Shown here piece by piece: positions 26,689 through 34,735 of a stretch of DNA of 64,000 bases. The stretch's first letter is position 1. Every line of letters begins with the position of its first letter. The DNA is from Polyangiaceae bacterium. GTDB taxonomy: Bacteria > Myxococcota_A > Polyangia > Polyangiales > Polyangiaceae. Position numbers and translations under genes: made by a program. Below the pieces are notes generated by a model that saw only the letters and a program-made list of their open reading frames with translations, did no database searches and was not told the DNA's origin. The stretch lies in assembly GCA_025936045.1 (NCBI GenBank), contig JAICUB010000036.1, positions 1 to 64,000 on the forward strand, in the 5' to 3' direction.

Positions 26689-27692
26689 TCGCTTGCTTGC
26701 TGCTCACGTCGTGTCTCGGCGGAGGCGGCGTCGCGCGGGTCATCGACGGACGCGTCGAGCGAGGGCGCGCCGTCGACGAAGAAGCGTACGCGGCGTCGCT
26801 GCGCGCGGGGGTTTTCGACGCGGAGGGGGATCGCGAGCGCGCCCTCGACGAGCTCGAGCGGGCCATGGCAGCCGACCCGGACAGCCCCGAGCTCCTCGCC
26901 CGCTACGGCGAGGTCTCGTGCCGCGCCGGCCGTGACGGGGCTCCGCGGCCGGGCCCGGCGCTCGCGGCGTTCTCGCGCTCGCTGAACCTCGATCCCACCT
27001 ACGCACCCGCCTGGCTCGGCCGCGGCCGCTGCCTCGAGCTCATGGGCCGTGCGCGCGAAGCGCTCATCGCGGCCGAGCGCGCCGCCGAATACGATCCGCT
27101 CGACCCGCGCGCGACGGTGCTCGTCGCGCGGCTGCTGTTCGCGGCCGGACAGCGCGCCGAAGCCTGGCGTTGGCTCGACGGGCTCGCGGCCTTGCTCCCG
27201 GCGTCGGCCGAGGCTCAGCGCGCCCTGCTCGCGGCCGCCGAGCGCGAGCACGACGATGTGCGCGAGCACCTGGCGCTCGGCGCGCTTGCCGCGCTCGGCG
27301 AGCACGTCCCCGGCGCGGAAGCAGCGGAGTTTCAAAGCGCGGTGCGGCGCGGCGACTTGTCCGCCGTGAGACGCGCCGCGATCGAGCTCCGCCTTTCGGG
27401 CGCCGCGCTGGCGCTCGAGCTCGCCGAGCGCGCGCCGCTCCTCGGCCTCGAACAAGCGGGCGCCGTGCTCGCAGCCGATCCGACGGAGAGCGACGCCTGG
27501 GTCGCGGGGCTCGCCGCCGCCGACGAGCTCGGCGACCGCGAGCGCTTCCGGGAACTCCTCGGCATGCTCGCGCCGGATCCGCTGCCGCCGAGCCCGCGCG
27601 CTCTCGCGCTTTTCGCCGAGCTGCTCGCACGGCACGCGGGCGACGACGGCCGAGCGGCGCTCGCGCGTGCCCTTTCGGGAGCGCGACCGTGA
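26667..27692 (+). CDS. TPR lipoprotein between hisC and galK
   Basis: The GTG at 26667 starts a signal peptide MSPRVLLIACLLLTSCLGGGG (LTSC lipobox) and lies inside the 3' end of hisC. The 341-residue protein contains TPR-like helical repeats: DAEGDRERALDELERAMAADP at about residue 49 and FSRSLNLDPTYAPAWLGRGR at about 105. The rest is Ala/Leu/Glu-rich helical. Its stop overlaps the galK start by 4 nt (GTGA). It is probably a periplasmic or outer-membrane scaffold. The pairing with hisC and galK looks like transcript sharing rather than a pathway link. Confidence 0.8.
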   Translation: MSPRVLLIACLLLTSCLGGGGVARVIDGRVERGRAVDEEAYAASLRAGVFDAEGDRERALDELERAMAADPDSPELLARYGEVSCRAGRDGAPRPGPALAAFSRSLNLDPTYAPAWLGRGRCLELMGRAREALIAAERAAEYDPLDPRATVLVARLLFAAGQRAEAWRWLDGLAALLPASAEAQRALLAAAEREHDDVREHLALGALAALGEHVPGAEAAEFQSAVRRGDLSAVRRAAIELRLSGAALALELAERAPLLGLEQAGAVLAADPTESDAWVAGLAAADELGDRERFRELLGMLAPDPLPPSPRALALFAELLARHAGDDGRAALARALSGARP

Positions 27693-28864
27693 GCGAGAGC
27701 GAGCGGGTGAGCTCCTCGGCGCGCGCGTTTCGCGAGCGCTTCGGCGGCGAACCGGCCGTCTTCTCCGCGCCCGGGCGCGTGAACCTGATCGGCGAGCATA
27801 CGGACTACAATTCGGGGTTCGTGCTGCCGATCGCCCTCGGCGAGCGAACTTACGTCGCGGGCGCGCGGCGCGCCGACGACACGGTGCGCTGTTACTCGCG
27901 GGAGCGCCGCGAAGAGCACGCGTTCGCGCTCGCGCACGCGTGGCGGCGCAGCGGGAAATGGCACGACTACGTCGAGGGCGTCGCGAGGGCGCTCGCGGCG
28001 CGCGGCGTCGCGCTCGCGGGCGCCGACCTCTACGTGAGCTCGGACGTACCGCCCGGCGCGGGGCTGTCGTCGTCCGCGGCGCTCGAGGTCGCCCTCGGTC
28101 TCGCGTTGACGACTCTCGCCGGCGCCGCGCTCCCCGCGCCCGAGCTTGCGCTCGTCGGGCAAAGCGCGGAGAACGACTATGCGGGCGTACGTTCGGGCAT
28201 CATGGACCAGCTCGCCTCGGCGCTCGGACGCGCGGGCCACGCGCTCTTCATCGACTGCCGCTCGCTCGAGGTCACGCCCGTGCCGCTGCCGAAAGCGGGC
28301 GTGAGCTTCGTCGTCTGTGACACGCGCGTCCGCCACGCGCACGCGGGCGGCGGCTACAACGAGCGGCGCGAGGAGTGCCGGCGCGCGCTCGAGCTCTTGC
28401 AGCGGAGCGGGCGCGCCGTCACGAGCCTGCGCGAGCTCGGCATCGAGGAGCTCAACGACATCGGCAAGCTCTTGCCGGAGCCGCTCGACCGGCGCGTGCG
28501 TCACGTGGTTCGCGAGAACGGCCGCACCTCGGCGGCCGTCGATGCGCTCCGGCGCGGCCACCTCGCGGTCTTCGGCAAGCTGATGAACGGCTCGCACGCG
28601 TCCCTACGCGACGACTACGAGGTGAGCGTGCCCGAGCTCGATTTCGTCGTGGCGCAGGCGCAGCGCGAGAGCGGCGTGATCGGCGCGCGCATGACGGGCG
28701 GCGGCTTCGGCGGCTCGGCCGTCATCCTCGTCGACACCGCCGACCTCGAGCGGCTCTCCACGAACCTCCGCGCGAGCTTTCAGGCGCGCTTCGGGCACGA
28801 ACCGGTGGTGCGCGTCGCCGTCGCGAGCGACGGAGTGCGGCGCGAGACGCCGGCCCGCGCCTGA
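27689..28864 (+). CDS. galK: Galactokinase
   Basis: The GTG at 27689 overlaps the upstream stop by 4 nt and gives 391 residues, normal for GalK. Galactokinase uses ATP to make galactose-1-phosphate in the Leloir pathway. GHMP-kinase motifs are clear: GRVNLIGEHTDYNSGFVLP (galactose signature) at about residue 29, PPGAGLSSSAALEVA (ATP-binding loop) and MTGGGFGGSAV near the end. No galT or galE gene is nearby. The 3' end is convergent with a DUF2330 gene, 19 nt away. Confidence 0.95.
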   Translation: MSESERVSSSARAFRERFGGEPAVFSAPGRVNLIGEHTDYNSGFVLPIALGERTYVAGARRADDTVRCYSRERREEHAFALAHAWRRSGKWHDYVEGVARALAARGVALAGADLYVSSDVPPGAGLSSSAALEVALGLALTTLAGAALPAPELALVGQSAENDYAGVRSGIMDQLASALGRAGHALFIDCRSLEVTPVPLPKAGVSFVVCDTRVRHAHAGGGYNERREECRRALELLQRSGRAVTSLRELGIEELNDIGKLLPEPLDRRVRHVVRENGRTSAAVDALRRGHLAVFGKLMNGSHASLRDDYEVSVPELDFVVAQAQRESGVIGARMTGGGFGGSAVILVDTADLERLSTNLRASFQARFGHEPVVRVAVASDGVRRETPARA

Positions 28865-28883
28865 ACGCGGGGTCGAACGCCGC

Positions 28884-30842
28884 TCAGGTCCGGCGGCGGC
28901 GGCGCCAGCCGAGCAACAGCAAGCCGAACGACGCTGTCCATGCCGTGTTCGCGCTCGTGCCGGGTGTGACGGCGCAGCCGCCATGGTGACGGGCGGGCGC
29001 GGCGAAGCCCGCGTCGGGGTTCGAGGTGGGCGGCATGTCGTGAGTCGCGCCGCCCTCGCCTGCGTTGTCGGAGTTGCCCGGAGCGGTCGAGCCGCCGGTG
29101 CCGCCGCCCGTCCCGCCGGTGCCGCCGCCCGTGGCGCTCGTGCCGCTCCCCGTGGTGCCGCCCTTACCTCCAGCGCCCGTTTTGGCGCCGGTGCCGCCCT
29201 TGGCACCGGTGCCGCCCGAGCCGTTCGAGCTCGTTCCGCCGCTGCCGGCGCCCTGCCCCGTGGAGGCTGGGCGCGTCGCGTTGTAGGCATCGAGGGCGGC
29301 GTCAATCGCGTCGCTGTTGTCCTCGATCGTCTTGCCGGGACCGCTGTCACTCAAGCGAGTGATGACGCGGCTCGGCGGCATGCTCGCGAAGTCGGCGGGC
29401 CACCTGCCGAGATCGTCGGCGGTGCCGCGCACCGTGCCTCCTTGCGGGAGCTCGATACGCCACGTCGCCTCGAACTCTGAAACGTCGGGATTGCATTCGA
29501 TGATGCGATTGGCCGTGTGGACGTTGCTCTGGTCGGGCAAGTCGGGGTTGAACGTGAAGAGCGGGTCGGCCGTCATCTCGTCCGCGGACATCGTCGTGTA
29601 GAGGCGCGTGACGTGCGGGTGAGCGTCGATGATCGCCTGCACGTCGCGCAGCGGCTGGATCGCGAGCGCGTCGATCTTGTCGGCGAGCTCCGCGGCGGCC
29701 GGCGGATTTTCGATTTGAGACGCGTAGCACGTGGGACATGACTCGAACTCGTCCCAGGAGAGCGCGCTCGGCAGCGTCACGAGCGCCTTCATCGCGTCCC
29801 AGTAGCCGTCGAGGGAGCTGTAATTGGAGTCGAACGTCGAAAGCAGCTGACTGAAGCTCGCGTACGTGCGGGCGCGGTTCGTGGCCCAGAACTGCTCGTC
29901 GCTCGGCGACCAGACGGCGCTCGCGAGCGTGTCGGTCGTGCTGGCAAGCTCGGTGACGAAACCCTGCCCCATGGCGTCGTCGGCCGCCGCGGTGACCACG
30001 TCATTGTAGTTCGAGGACGGATTGAACCAGTTGATGCGCGCCTCGTTCAGCTCGAGTGACAGGTAATTTTGCGGGACGGCGCGCGCGCCGCCGAGCAGCC
30101 ACGTGAGCACGCCCATGTTCTCGTTGGCGGAGACGGCCGTGAGCTTGATGGGAATCGACGCTTGGTTACCGGCGTAGGTGAGCACGATGGGTCGGATCGA
30201 GCCGGTATCGGCGCCCTTCGTGAGCTTCAGCGCGAGCAAGTACAGGCCGTCTGCGAGGTAGGGGCCGAGCAACGCGGAAGCCCCTGCGGGCACGTCGTAG
30301 CCGTTGTCGCCGAGCCACTTCACGGCGGCAGAAGCGGCGTCGGACGAGCTCTGGTCGATGGAAATCACGGACCAATCGAAGGACCCGACGATGCCGCTCG
30401 CCTCGACGTGCACGTCGCCGCCGCCCCCCGGCCCCGCTCCCCCGTCTTCCGCGGCGGCGCCTCCGTTTCCACCCGACGCGAAACTATCGTCGAAGTTACA
30501 GTCGCCCTCGACGCTCGTGGTCAGCGTGTATTGCGGATCCGTCGCGAGCTGCAGGCGATCGAACGCCGACTTCGAGGCGACCTTGAGCTCATCCCCAGTC
30601 GGCACCGACGAAATGGGCAGGAGCCACGAGAAGTGCTCGGACGGGCCCTGATACAGAATCTCGATCACGGCCGTCTGCGTGTTGTTCCCGTTGTCGGCGA
30701 AGATGATGCGTTCCGCAGCCTGATTCACCGGTTGGGCTTGGTCGCAGAAGAAGCCGCCGCAGGCGTCCGCGCGCGTCGCCCCCCCGACGACGCACGCGGC
30801 TGCCACTAACCCCGCTACACCCGTTCGCGCACGCAATTTCAT
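28884..30842 (-). CDS. DUF2330 protein with MYXO-CTERM-like tail (copy 2)
   Basis: The ATG at 30842, with GGGAG 7 nt upstream, begins a signal peptide ending TRADACGGFFCDQ. The protein has 652 residues. Residues about 25-500 match the DUF2330 family (AERIIFADNGNNTQTAVIEI, then GPSEHFSWLLPISSVP). A Gly/Thr/Ser-rich linker follows, and the last 30 residues run from a Cys (HGGC) through a hydrophobic segment to WRRRRR, a MYXO-CTERM-type sorting signal. It is therefore probably surface-anchored. It is a clear paralogue of the gene 41 nt upstream. Function unknown. Confidence 0.88.
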   Translation of the reverse strand: MKLRARTGVAGLVAAACVVGGATRADACGGFFCDQAQPVNQAAERIIFADNGNNTQTAVIEILYQGPSEHFSWLLPISSVPTGDELKVASKSAFDRLQLATDPQYTLTTSVEGDCNFDDSFASGGNGGAAAEDGGAGPGGGGDVHVEASGIVGSFDWSVISIDQSSSDAASAAVKWLGDNGYDVPAGASALLGPYLADGLYLLALKLTKGADTGSIRPIVLTYAGNQASIPIKLTAVSANENMGVLTWLLGGARAVPQNYLSLELNEARINWFNPSSNYNDVVTAAADDAMGQGFVTELASTTDTLASAVWSPSDEQFWATNRARTYASFSQLLSTFDSNYSSLDGYWDAMKALVTLPSALSWDEFESCPTCYASQIENPPAAAELADKIDALAIQPLRDVQAIIDAHPHVTRLYTTMSADEMTADPLFTFNPDLPDQSNVHTANRIIECNPDVSEFEATWRIELPQGGTVRGTADDLGRWPADFASMPPSRVITRLSDSGPGKTIEDNSDAIDAALDAYNATRPASTGQGAGSGGTSSNGSGGTGAKGGTGAKTGAGGKGGTTGSGTSATGGGTGGTGGGTGGSTAPGNSDNAGEGGATHDMPPTSNPDAGFAAPARHHGGCAVTPGTSANTAWTASFGLLLLGWRRRRRT

Positions 30843-30883
30843 CGCTTGCTCCCTTCCACCCAACCCGCAGGAACCTGCCCCGT

Positions 30884-32854
30884 TCAGAGCTGCCGGCGGC
30901 GCCGGAGTCCGAGCAAGAACACACCGAACAAGCCCGCCCACGCAGAGGCGGGGTTGCCGCCGCCCTGAGCCAGCGTGCAGCCCCCCGAGTCTCGGCTTCC
31001 GGAAGGCTCCACCGGAACGGGATCGGACGCGGTGCCTCCGGTCGTGCCGCTCGCACCGCCGCCTCCGGTGTTGCCCGTGGCGGTGCCGCCCGTGCTGCCG
31101 CCCGTGCCCTTGCCGCCGCTGCCGGTTCCACCCATGCCGCTGCCGCCGCTGGCAGTCCCGCCAGTCGCCCCGGTGCCGCCGAGCGCTCCGTTGCCGTCGG
31201 TCGCTCCGCCGTTCGCGCCGACACCGCTGCCGCCACCGTCACTTCCGCCGCTGCCCGTGGAGGGCGGGTACGCGGCGTTGTAGTCGTCGAGCGCGGCGTT
31301 GATCACGTCCGAGTTGTCTTCGATCGTCTTGCCCGCGCCGCTCGCGCCCTGACGGGTGATCACGCGGTTCGGCGGCTGCGTCGCGAAATCCGCCGGCCAG
31401 GTACCCGCGTTGTTCGCCGTGCCGCGCACGACGCCGCCTTGCGGGAGCTCGATGCGCCAGGGCGCCTCGTACTGGTAGATGTCCGGATTGCACTCGATGA
31501 TGCGCTGGGCCGTGTGCACGTTGCTCGTGTCCGGCAAATCGGCGTTGAACGTGAAGAGCGGGTCGAGGTTCATCTCCTCGGCGGACATCGTCGTGTAGAG
31601 GCGCGTCACTTGCGGGTGCGCGTTGATGAGCGCCTGCACGTCGCGAATGGGCGTGATCACGAGCTCTTCGATCTTGTCCATCAGCTGCGAGGGCGGGACC
31701 TGAATTTGCCCCGAGTAGCAGCTGGGACACGACTTGAAATCCTCGAAGGCCACGCCGTCCGGCAAGGTGACCACGGCCTGTACTGCGTCCCAATAGCCGT
31801 CGTAGTTACCGTAATAGGCGAGCGTCGTATTGATGATGTCGTCGAAGCTCGAGAACGTCCGCGACTTGATGGAGTTCCAGCTGGCGTCGTCTTGCGGTCC
31901 CCACACGGCGGTCGCGAGCGTGGTCGTCGGCCCGGAGAGCTCGGTGACGAACCCCTGGCCGCCCGCGTCGTCGGCGGCGGCGGTGACCACGTCGTTGTAG
32001 GTCGAGGCCGCGTTGAACCAATTGATGCGCGCCTCGTTCAGGTCGAGCGACAGGTAATTCTGAGGAACGGCGCGGGAGTCACCGAGCAGCCACGTCATCA
32101 CGCCCATGTTGTCGTTGGCGGAGACGGCCGTGAGCTTGATCGGAATGGACGCGCTGTCACCCGCGTACGTGAGCACGATGGGCCGAATCGAGCCCGTGTC
32201 CGAGCCCTTCGTGAGCTTCAACGCGAGCAGATACAAGCCGTCATCGAGGTACGGTCCGAGCAGAGCGGGCGCGCCGTCGGGCACGTCGAAGCCGTTGTCG
32301 CCGAGCCACTTCACGGCGGCCGTCGCCGCGTCGGTCGAGCTCTTGTCGATGGAGATCACGGTCCAATCGAAGGACCCGACGATGCCGCTCGCCTCGACAT
32401 GCACGCCGCCGTCGTTCGTCGAGGCGCCACCCGTGCCGCCCGCGCTCATGCCGATGCCGACCGCGGCGGTGCCGCCCGTACCGGACGCACCGGGGAAGGA
32501 CTGCTGTTTGCACGTACCTTCGACCGTGGTCGTGAGCGTGTACTGGGGATTGGTCGCCGACTGCAGGCGCTGAAACGCGAGGTCGGAAGCGACCTTGATT
32601 TGATCACCCATCGGCACCGAGGAAATCGGAAGCAGCCACGAGAAATGCTCGGACGGACCCTGGTACATGATCTCGATCACGGCCGTCTGCGTGTGGTCCC
32701 CGTTGTCGGCGAAGATGATGCGCTCAGCCGCCTGATTCACCGGCTGCGCCTGGTTGCAGAAGAAGCCGCCGCACGCTTGCGCACGTGTCCCTCCTCCGAT
32801 GACGCACGCCGCCGCCAGGAATCCCACCAAACCAAATCGAATGCGGTGCTTCAT
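30884..32854 (-). CDS. DUF2330 protein with MYXO-CTERM-like tail (copy 1)
   Basis: This 656-residue protein (ATG at 32854) has a signal peptide ending TRAQACGGFFCNQ. It is highly similar to the downstream copy through the whole DUF2330 domain, for example GPSEHFSWLLPISSVPMGDQ, LLGPYLDDGLYLLALKLTKG and RLYTTMSAEEM. The linkers differ, being Gly/Thr/Ala-rich repeats of different sequence, and the tail again has GGC, a hydrophobic stretch and RRRRQ. The two genes are a tandem duplication, probably co-transcribed from the region upstream of 32854. Surface location is inferred; the role is unknown. Confidence 0.88.
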   Translation of the reverse strand: MKHRIRFGLVGFLAAACVIGGGTRAQACGGFFCNQAQPVNQAAERIIFADNGDHTQTAVIEIMYQGPSEHFSWLLPISSVPMGDQIKVASDLAFQRLQSATNPQYTLTTTVEGTCKQQSFPGASGTGGTAAVGIGMSAGGTGGASTNDGGVHVEASGIVGSFDWTVISIDKSSTDAATAAVKWLGDNGFDVPDGAPALLGPYLDDGLYLLALKLTKGSDTGSIRPIVLTYAGDSASIPIKLTAVSANDNMGVMTWLLGDSRAVPQNYLSLDLNEARINWFNAASTYNDVVTAAADDAGGQGFVTELSGPTTTLATAVWGPQDDASWNSIKSRTFSSFDDIINTTLAYYGNYDGYWDAVQAVVTLPDGVAFEDFKSCPSCYSGQIQVPPSQLMDKIEELVITPIRDVQALINAHPQVTRLYTTMSAEEMNLDPLFTFNADLPDTSNVHTAQRIIECNPDIYQYEAPWRIELPQGGVVRGTANNAGTWPADFATQPPNRVITRQGASGAGKTIEDNSDVINAALDDYNAAYPPSTGSGGSDGGGSGVGANGGATDGNGALGGTGATGGTASGGSGMGGTGSGGKGTGGSTGGTATGNTGGGGASGTTGGTASDPVPVEPSGSRDSGGCTLAQGGGNPASAWAGLFGVFLLGLRRRRQL

Positions 32855-33168
32855 GGTCTTCTATCCCTTCGACTAAGCAGACTCGGATCGGACATTTCGA
32901 GCTTGGTCCAGCGCGGATTGGCACAACCCGGCACAGGATTCGGCTCTGATTCGTGAACGTGCGGTATCTAAGCAAGGACGGTGCCGACCCAAAAATCGCT
33001 GAATTTCGCGCATGCGTGCCGCGTGGCACAGCGGCTAGTGCCGCCAGAAACGGGCTAGTGCGAGCGCTGCCCAGCAGCGCTGCGTGGCGCCGCCCCGCCC
33101 CCGAGAATTGCATCGCAATTTTTGGGACACAGCACTGGTACGGTTCCTGCTCGAACGGCTCACGGCGC
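32855..33168. promoter_or_regulatory. 314-bp divergent gap with four small hairpins
   Basis: No protein-like frame is seen. The gap separates the DUF2330 pair (minus) from the lipoprotein pair (plus), so it must contain promoters for both. Four perfect inverted repeats cluster near the plus-strand gene: 33016-33029 (GTGCC-GCGT-GGCAC), 33031-33044 (GCGGC-TAGT-GCCGC), 33063-33081 (AGCGCTG-5 nt-CAGCGCT) and 33106-33120 (AATTGC-ATC-GCAATT, then a T-run). The direct repeat GGCTAGTGC occurs at 33033 and 33053, exactly 20 bp apart. Confidence 0.55.
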
Positions 33169-33696
33169 ATGCAGCGAATCTCGGTCCTACTTCTCGCGGT
33201 GATGCTCGGCGCCTGCTCCGCAGGTCATCCTCCCGACGCCGCCGGAGACACACCGCCCGAACCCGATGCCGGACCCACGACGAGCGTCGAGCTCGGCGTG
33301 CCCGGCGGCCCCGACGGCCTCGACTTCGCGCCGCTCGACGCCGACGCGGAGCTCGACCTGCATACCTTCGGGCAAGGCGGCACGCACGTGCTCCTCGGCG
33401 TGCGCACGCTCGGCTTCGGCATCCGCGCGTACGTCGGGTTCACCCTCACGGACGATACGGGCGGGCATGAAATCGACGCTCCGCCGCCCGTGCGCCCGCA
33501 GCTTTTCGCTTGCGACGACGCGAAGAACGTCTGCGACCTCGTGCCCGTGACGATCATGACGGGCGGCTTGTTCGGGCCGGATGAAACGCGCAGCGGGCTC
33601 CCCGTCACGATCCACGTGACCGCGTACACCGACGCCGGCGACAGCGGCGAGGACGAACGAGAAGTCTTGGTCAGCGCCGCCGGTCTGGCGCAATGA
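33169..33696 (+). CDS. Small lipoprotein of unknown function
   Basis: The ATG at 33169 starts a signal peptide MQRISVLLLAVMLGACSAG with an LGAC lipobox; the frame is open further upstream but without a signal. The 175-residue protein has a short Pro/Asp linker, then a beta-rich domain with VELGVPGGPDGLDFAPLDAD at about residue 42 and LGFGIRAYVGFTLTDDTGG at about 83. No named family was recognised. Its stop overlaps the next gene by 4 nt (ATGA), so the two are translated together. Confidence 0.8.
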   Translation: MQRISVLLLAVMLGACSAGHPPDAAGDTPPEPDAGPTTSVELGVPGGPDGLDFAPLDADAELDLHTFGQGGTHVLLGVRTLGFGIRAYVGFTLTDDTGGHEIDAPPPVRPQLFACDDAKNVCDLVPVTIMTGGLFGPDETRSGLPVTIHVTAYTDAGDSGEDEREVLVSAAGLAQ

Positions 33697-34733
33697 CGAC
33701 CGGGATGCGCTGCCCTGCCGCGCTCGTGCTCGCGCTTGGCGCGCTCGGTTGCGGGGGCAACCCCGCGTCGCCGCCCGCTCGAGACGGCGCGTGGAGCTTC
33801 GTCGCGCGCTCCACGGGCGCCGCGTTTCTCGGCGTGAGCGGCACGAGCGCGAGCGATGTATGGCTCGCCGGCGCAGACGACGGCGATGGTCCCGTCGTGC
33901 TCCACTGCGACGGTCGCGCGTGGGAGCGCCGCGACACCGGCGTCACCGGCGACCTCTGGTGGGTGAACACGCTCGAAGGCGGCTCCGTCTTCTTCGGGGG
34001 GGCGAACGCTACGGTGCTCCGCTACGACGGCGCGGAGTTCGGCAAGCTCGACACGCCGGGGCCCGCCGCCGCAACGGTGTTCGGCGTGTGGGCGGCGGCC
34101 GAGGACGACGTCTACGCAGTCGGCTCGATCGACGGCCAAAACGGCTTCATTTGGCACTATGACGGCACGGCGTTCGAAGCCCTGTCGCTCGACGGCGGCT
34201 TGCCGCTCGCCGAAAGCGGCGAAACGCCGGGACTCTTCAAGGTGTGGGGCTCGTCGGCGAGCGACGTCTGGGTCGTCGGAGCGAACGGCGTCGTCCTACG
34301 CGGGTCCGCGACGGACGGCTTCAGCCTCGTGCACGCGGGTGGCAGCGACACGCTCTTCACGGTGCATGCTCGCGGCGAGCAAGTCGTGATGGTCGGCGGC
34401 AGCAGCAGCGGCGTGCTCCTCGCAGCCGAAGACGGCGCGCTCGTCGACGAAACTCCCGCGGGCGCGCCGCTCTTGCAGGGCGTGTCGGTGGCGGCGGACG
34501 GCAGCGTGTGGGCCGTGGGCTACGGCGGCAGCGTCTATCACGGCAAGGACGGCCACTTTTCTCCAGTGGATCCCGGGCTCGACTTCACCGCCTCCGAATC
34601 GCTGCACAGCGTGTGGGCGGATCCGGACGGGGGCGTTTGGGCAGCGGGCGGCAACGTGCTCACCCCGGCGCTCGACGACGGCCTCGCCCTTCATTTCGGC
34701 GCGCCCGTCCCGCAGCTCACGCTGGGCGACTGA
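33693..34733 (+). CDS. Beta-propeller lipoprotein
   Basis: This 346-residue protein starts at ATG 33693 with a signal peptide ending LGALGCGG (lipobox). Most of the rest is built of blade-like repeats with the signature SASDVWLAG or SASDVWVVG, and VAADGSVWAVGYGG and WADPDGGVWAAGG, as in photosynthesis-stability (YCF48) and BNR/Asp-box-type propellers that are abundant in myxobacterial lipoproteins. It probably binds protein or glycan outside the cell. Translation is coupled to the preceding small lipoprotein; the 3' end is convergent with the metzincin gene. Confidence 0.82.
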   Translation: MTTGMRCPAALVLALGALGCGGNPASPPARDGAWSFVARSTGAAFLGVSGTSASDVWLAGADDGDGPVVLHCDGRAWERRDTGVTGDLWWVNTLEGGSVFFGGANATVLRYDGAEFGKLDTPGPAAATVFGVWAAAEDDVYAVGSIDGQNGFIWHYDGTAFEALSLDGGLPLAESGETPGLFKVWGSSASDVWVVGANGVVLRGSATDGFSLVHAGGSDTLFTVHARGEQVVMVGGSSSGVLLAAEDGALVDETPAGAPLLQGVSVAADGSVWAVGYGGSVYHGKDGHFSPVDPGLDFTASESLHSVWADPDGGVWAAGGNVLTPALDDGLALHFGAPVPQLTLGD

Positions 34734-34735
34734 GG

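Noticed and set aside
32918..32936. Sigma-54-like site TTGGCAC-5 nt-GGCACA
   Set aside because: The spacing of GG and GC is one base off the -24/-12 rule, and it lies far from the plus-strand gene.
33106..33123. AATTGC/GCAATT hairpin followed by T-run as a terminator
   Set aside because: A short AT-rich stem between divergent promoters has no upstream gene to terminate; more likely part of the hairpin cluster.
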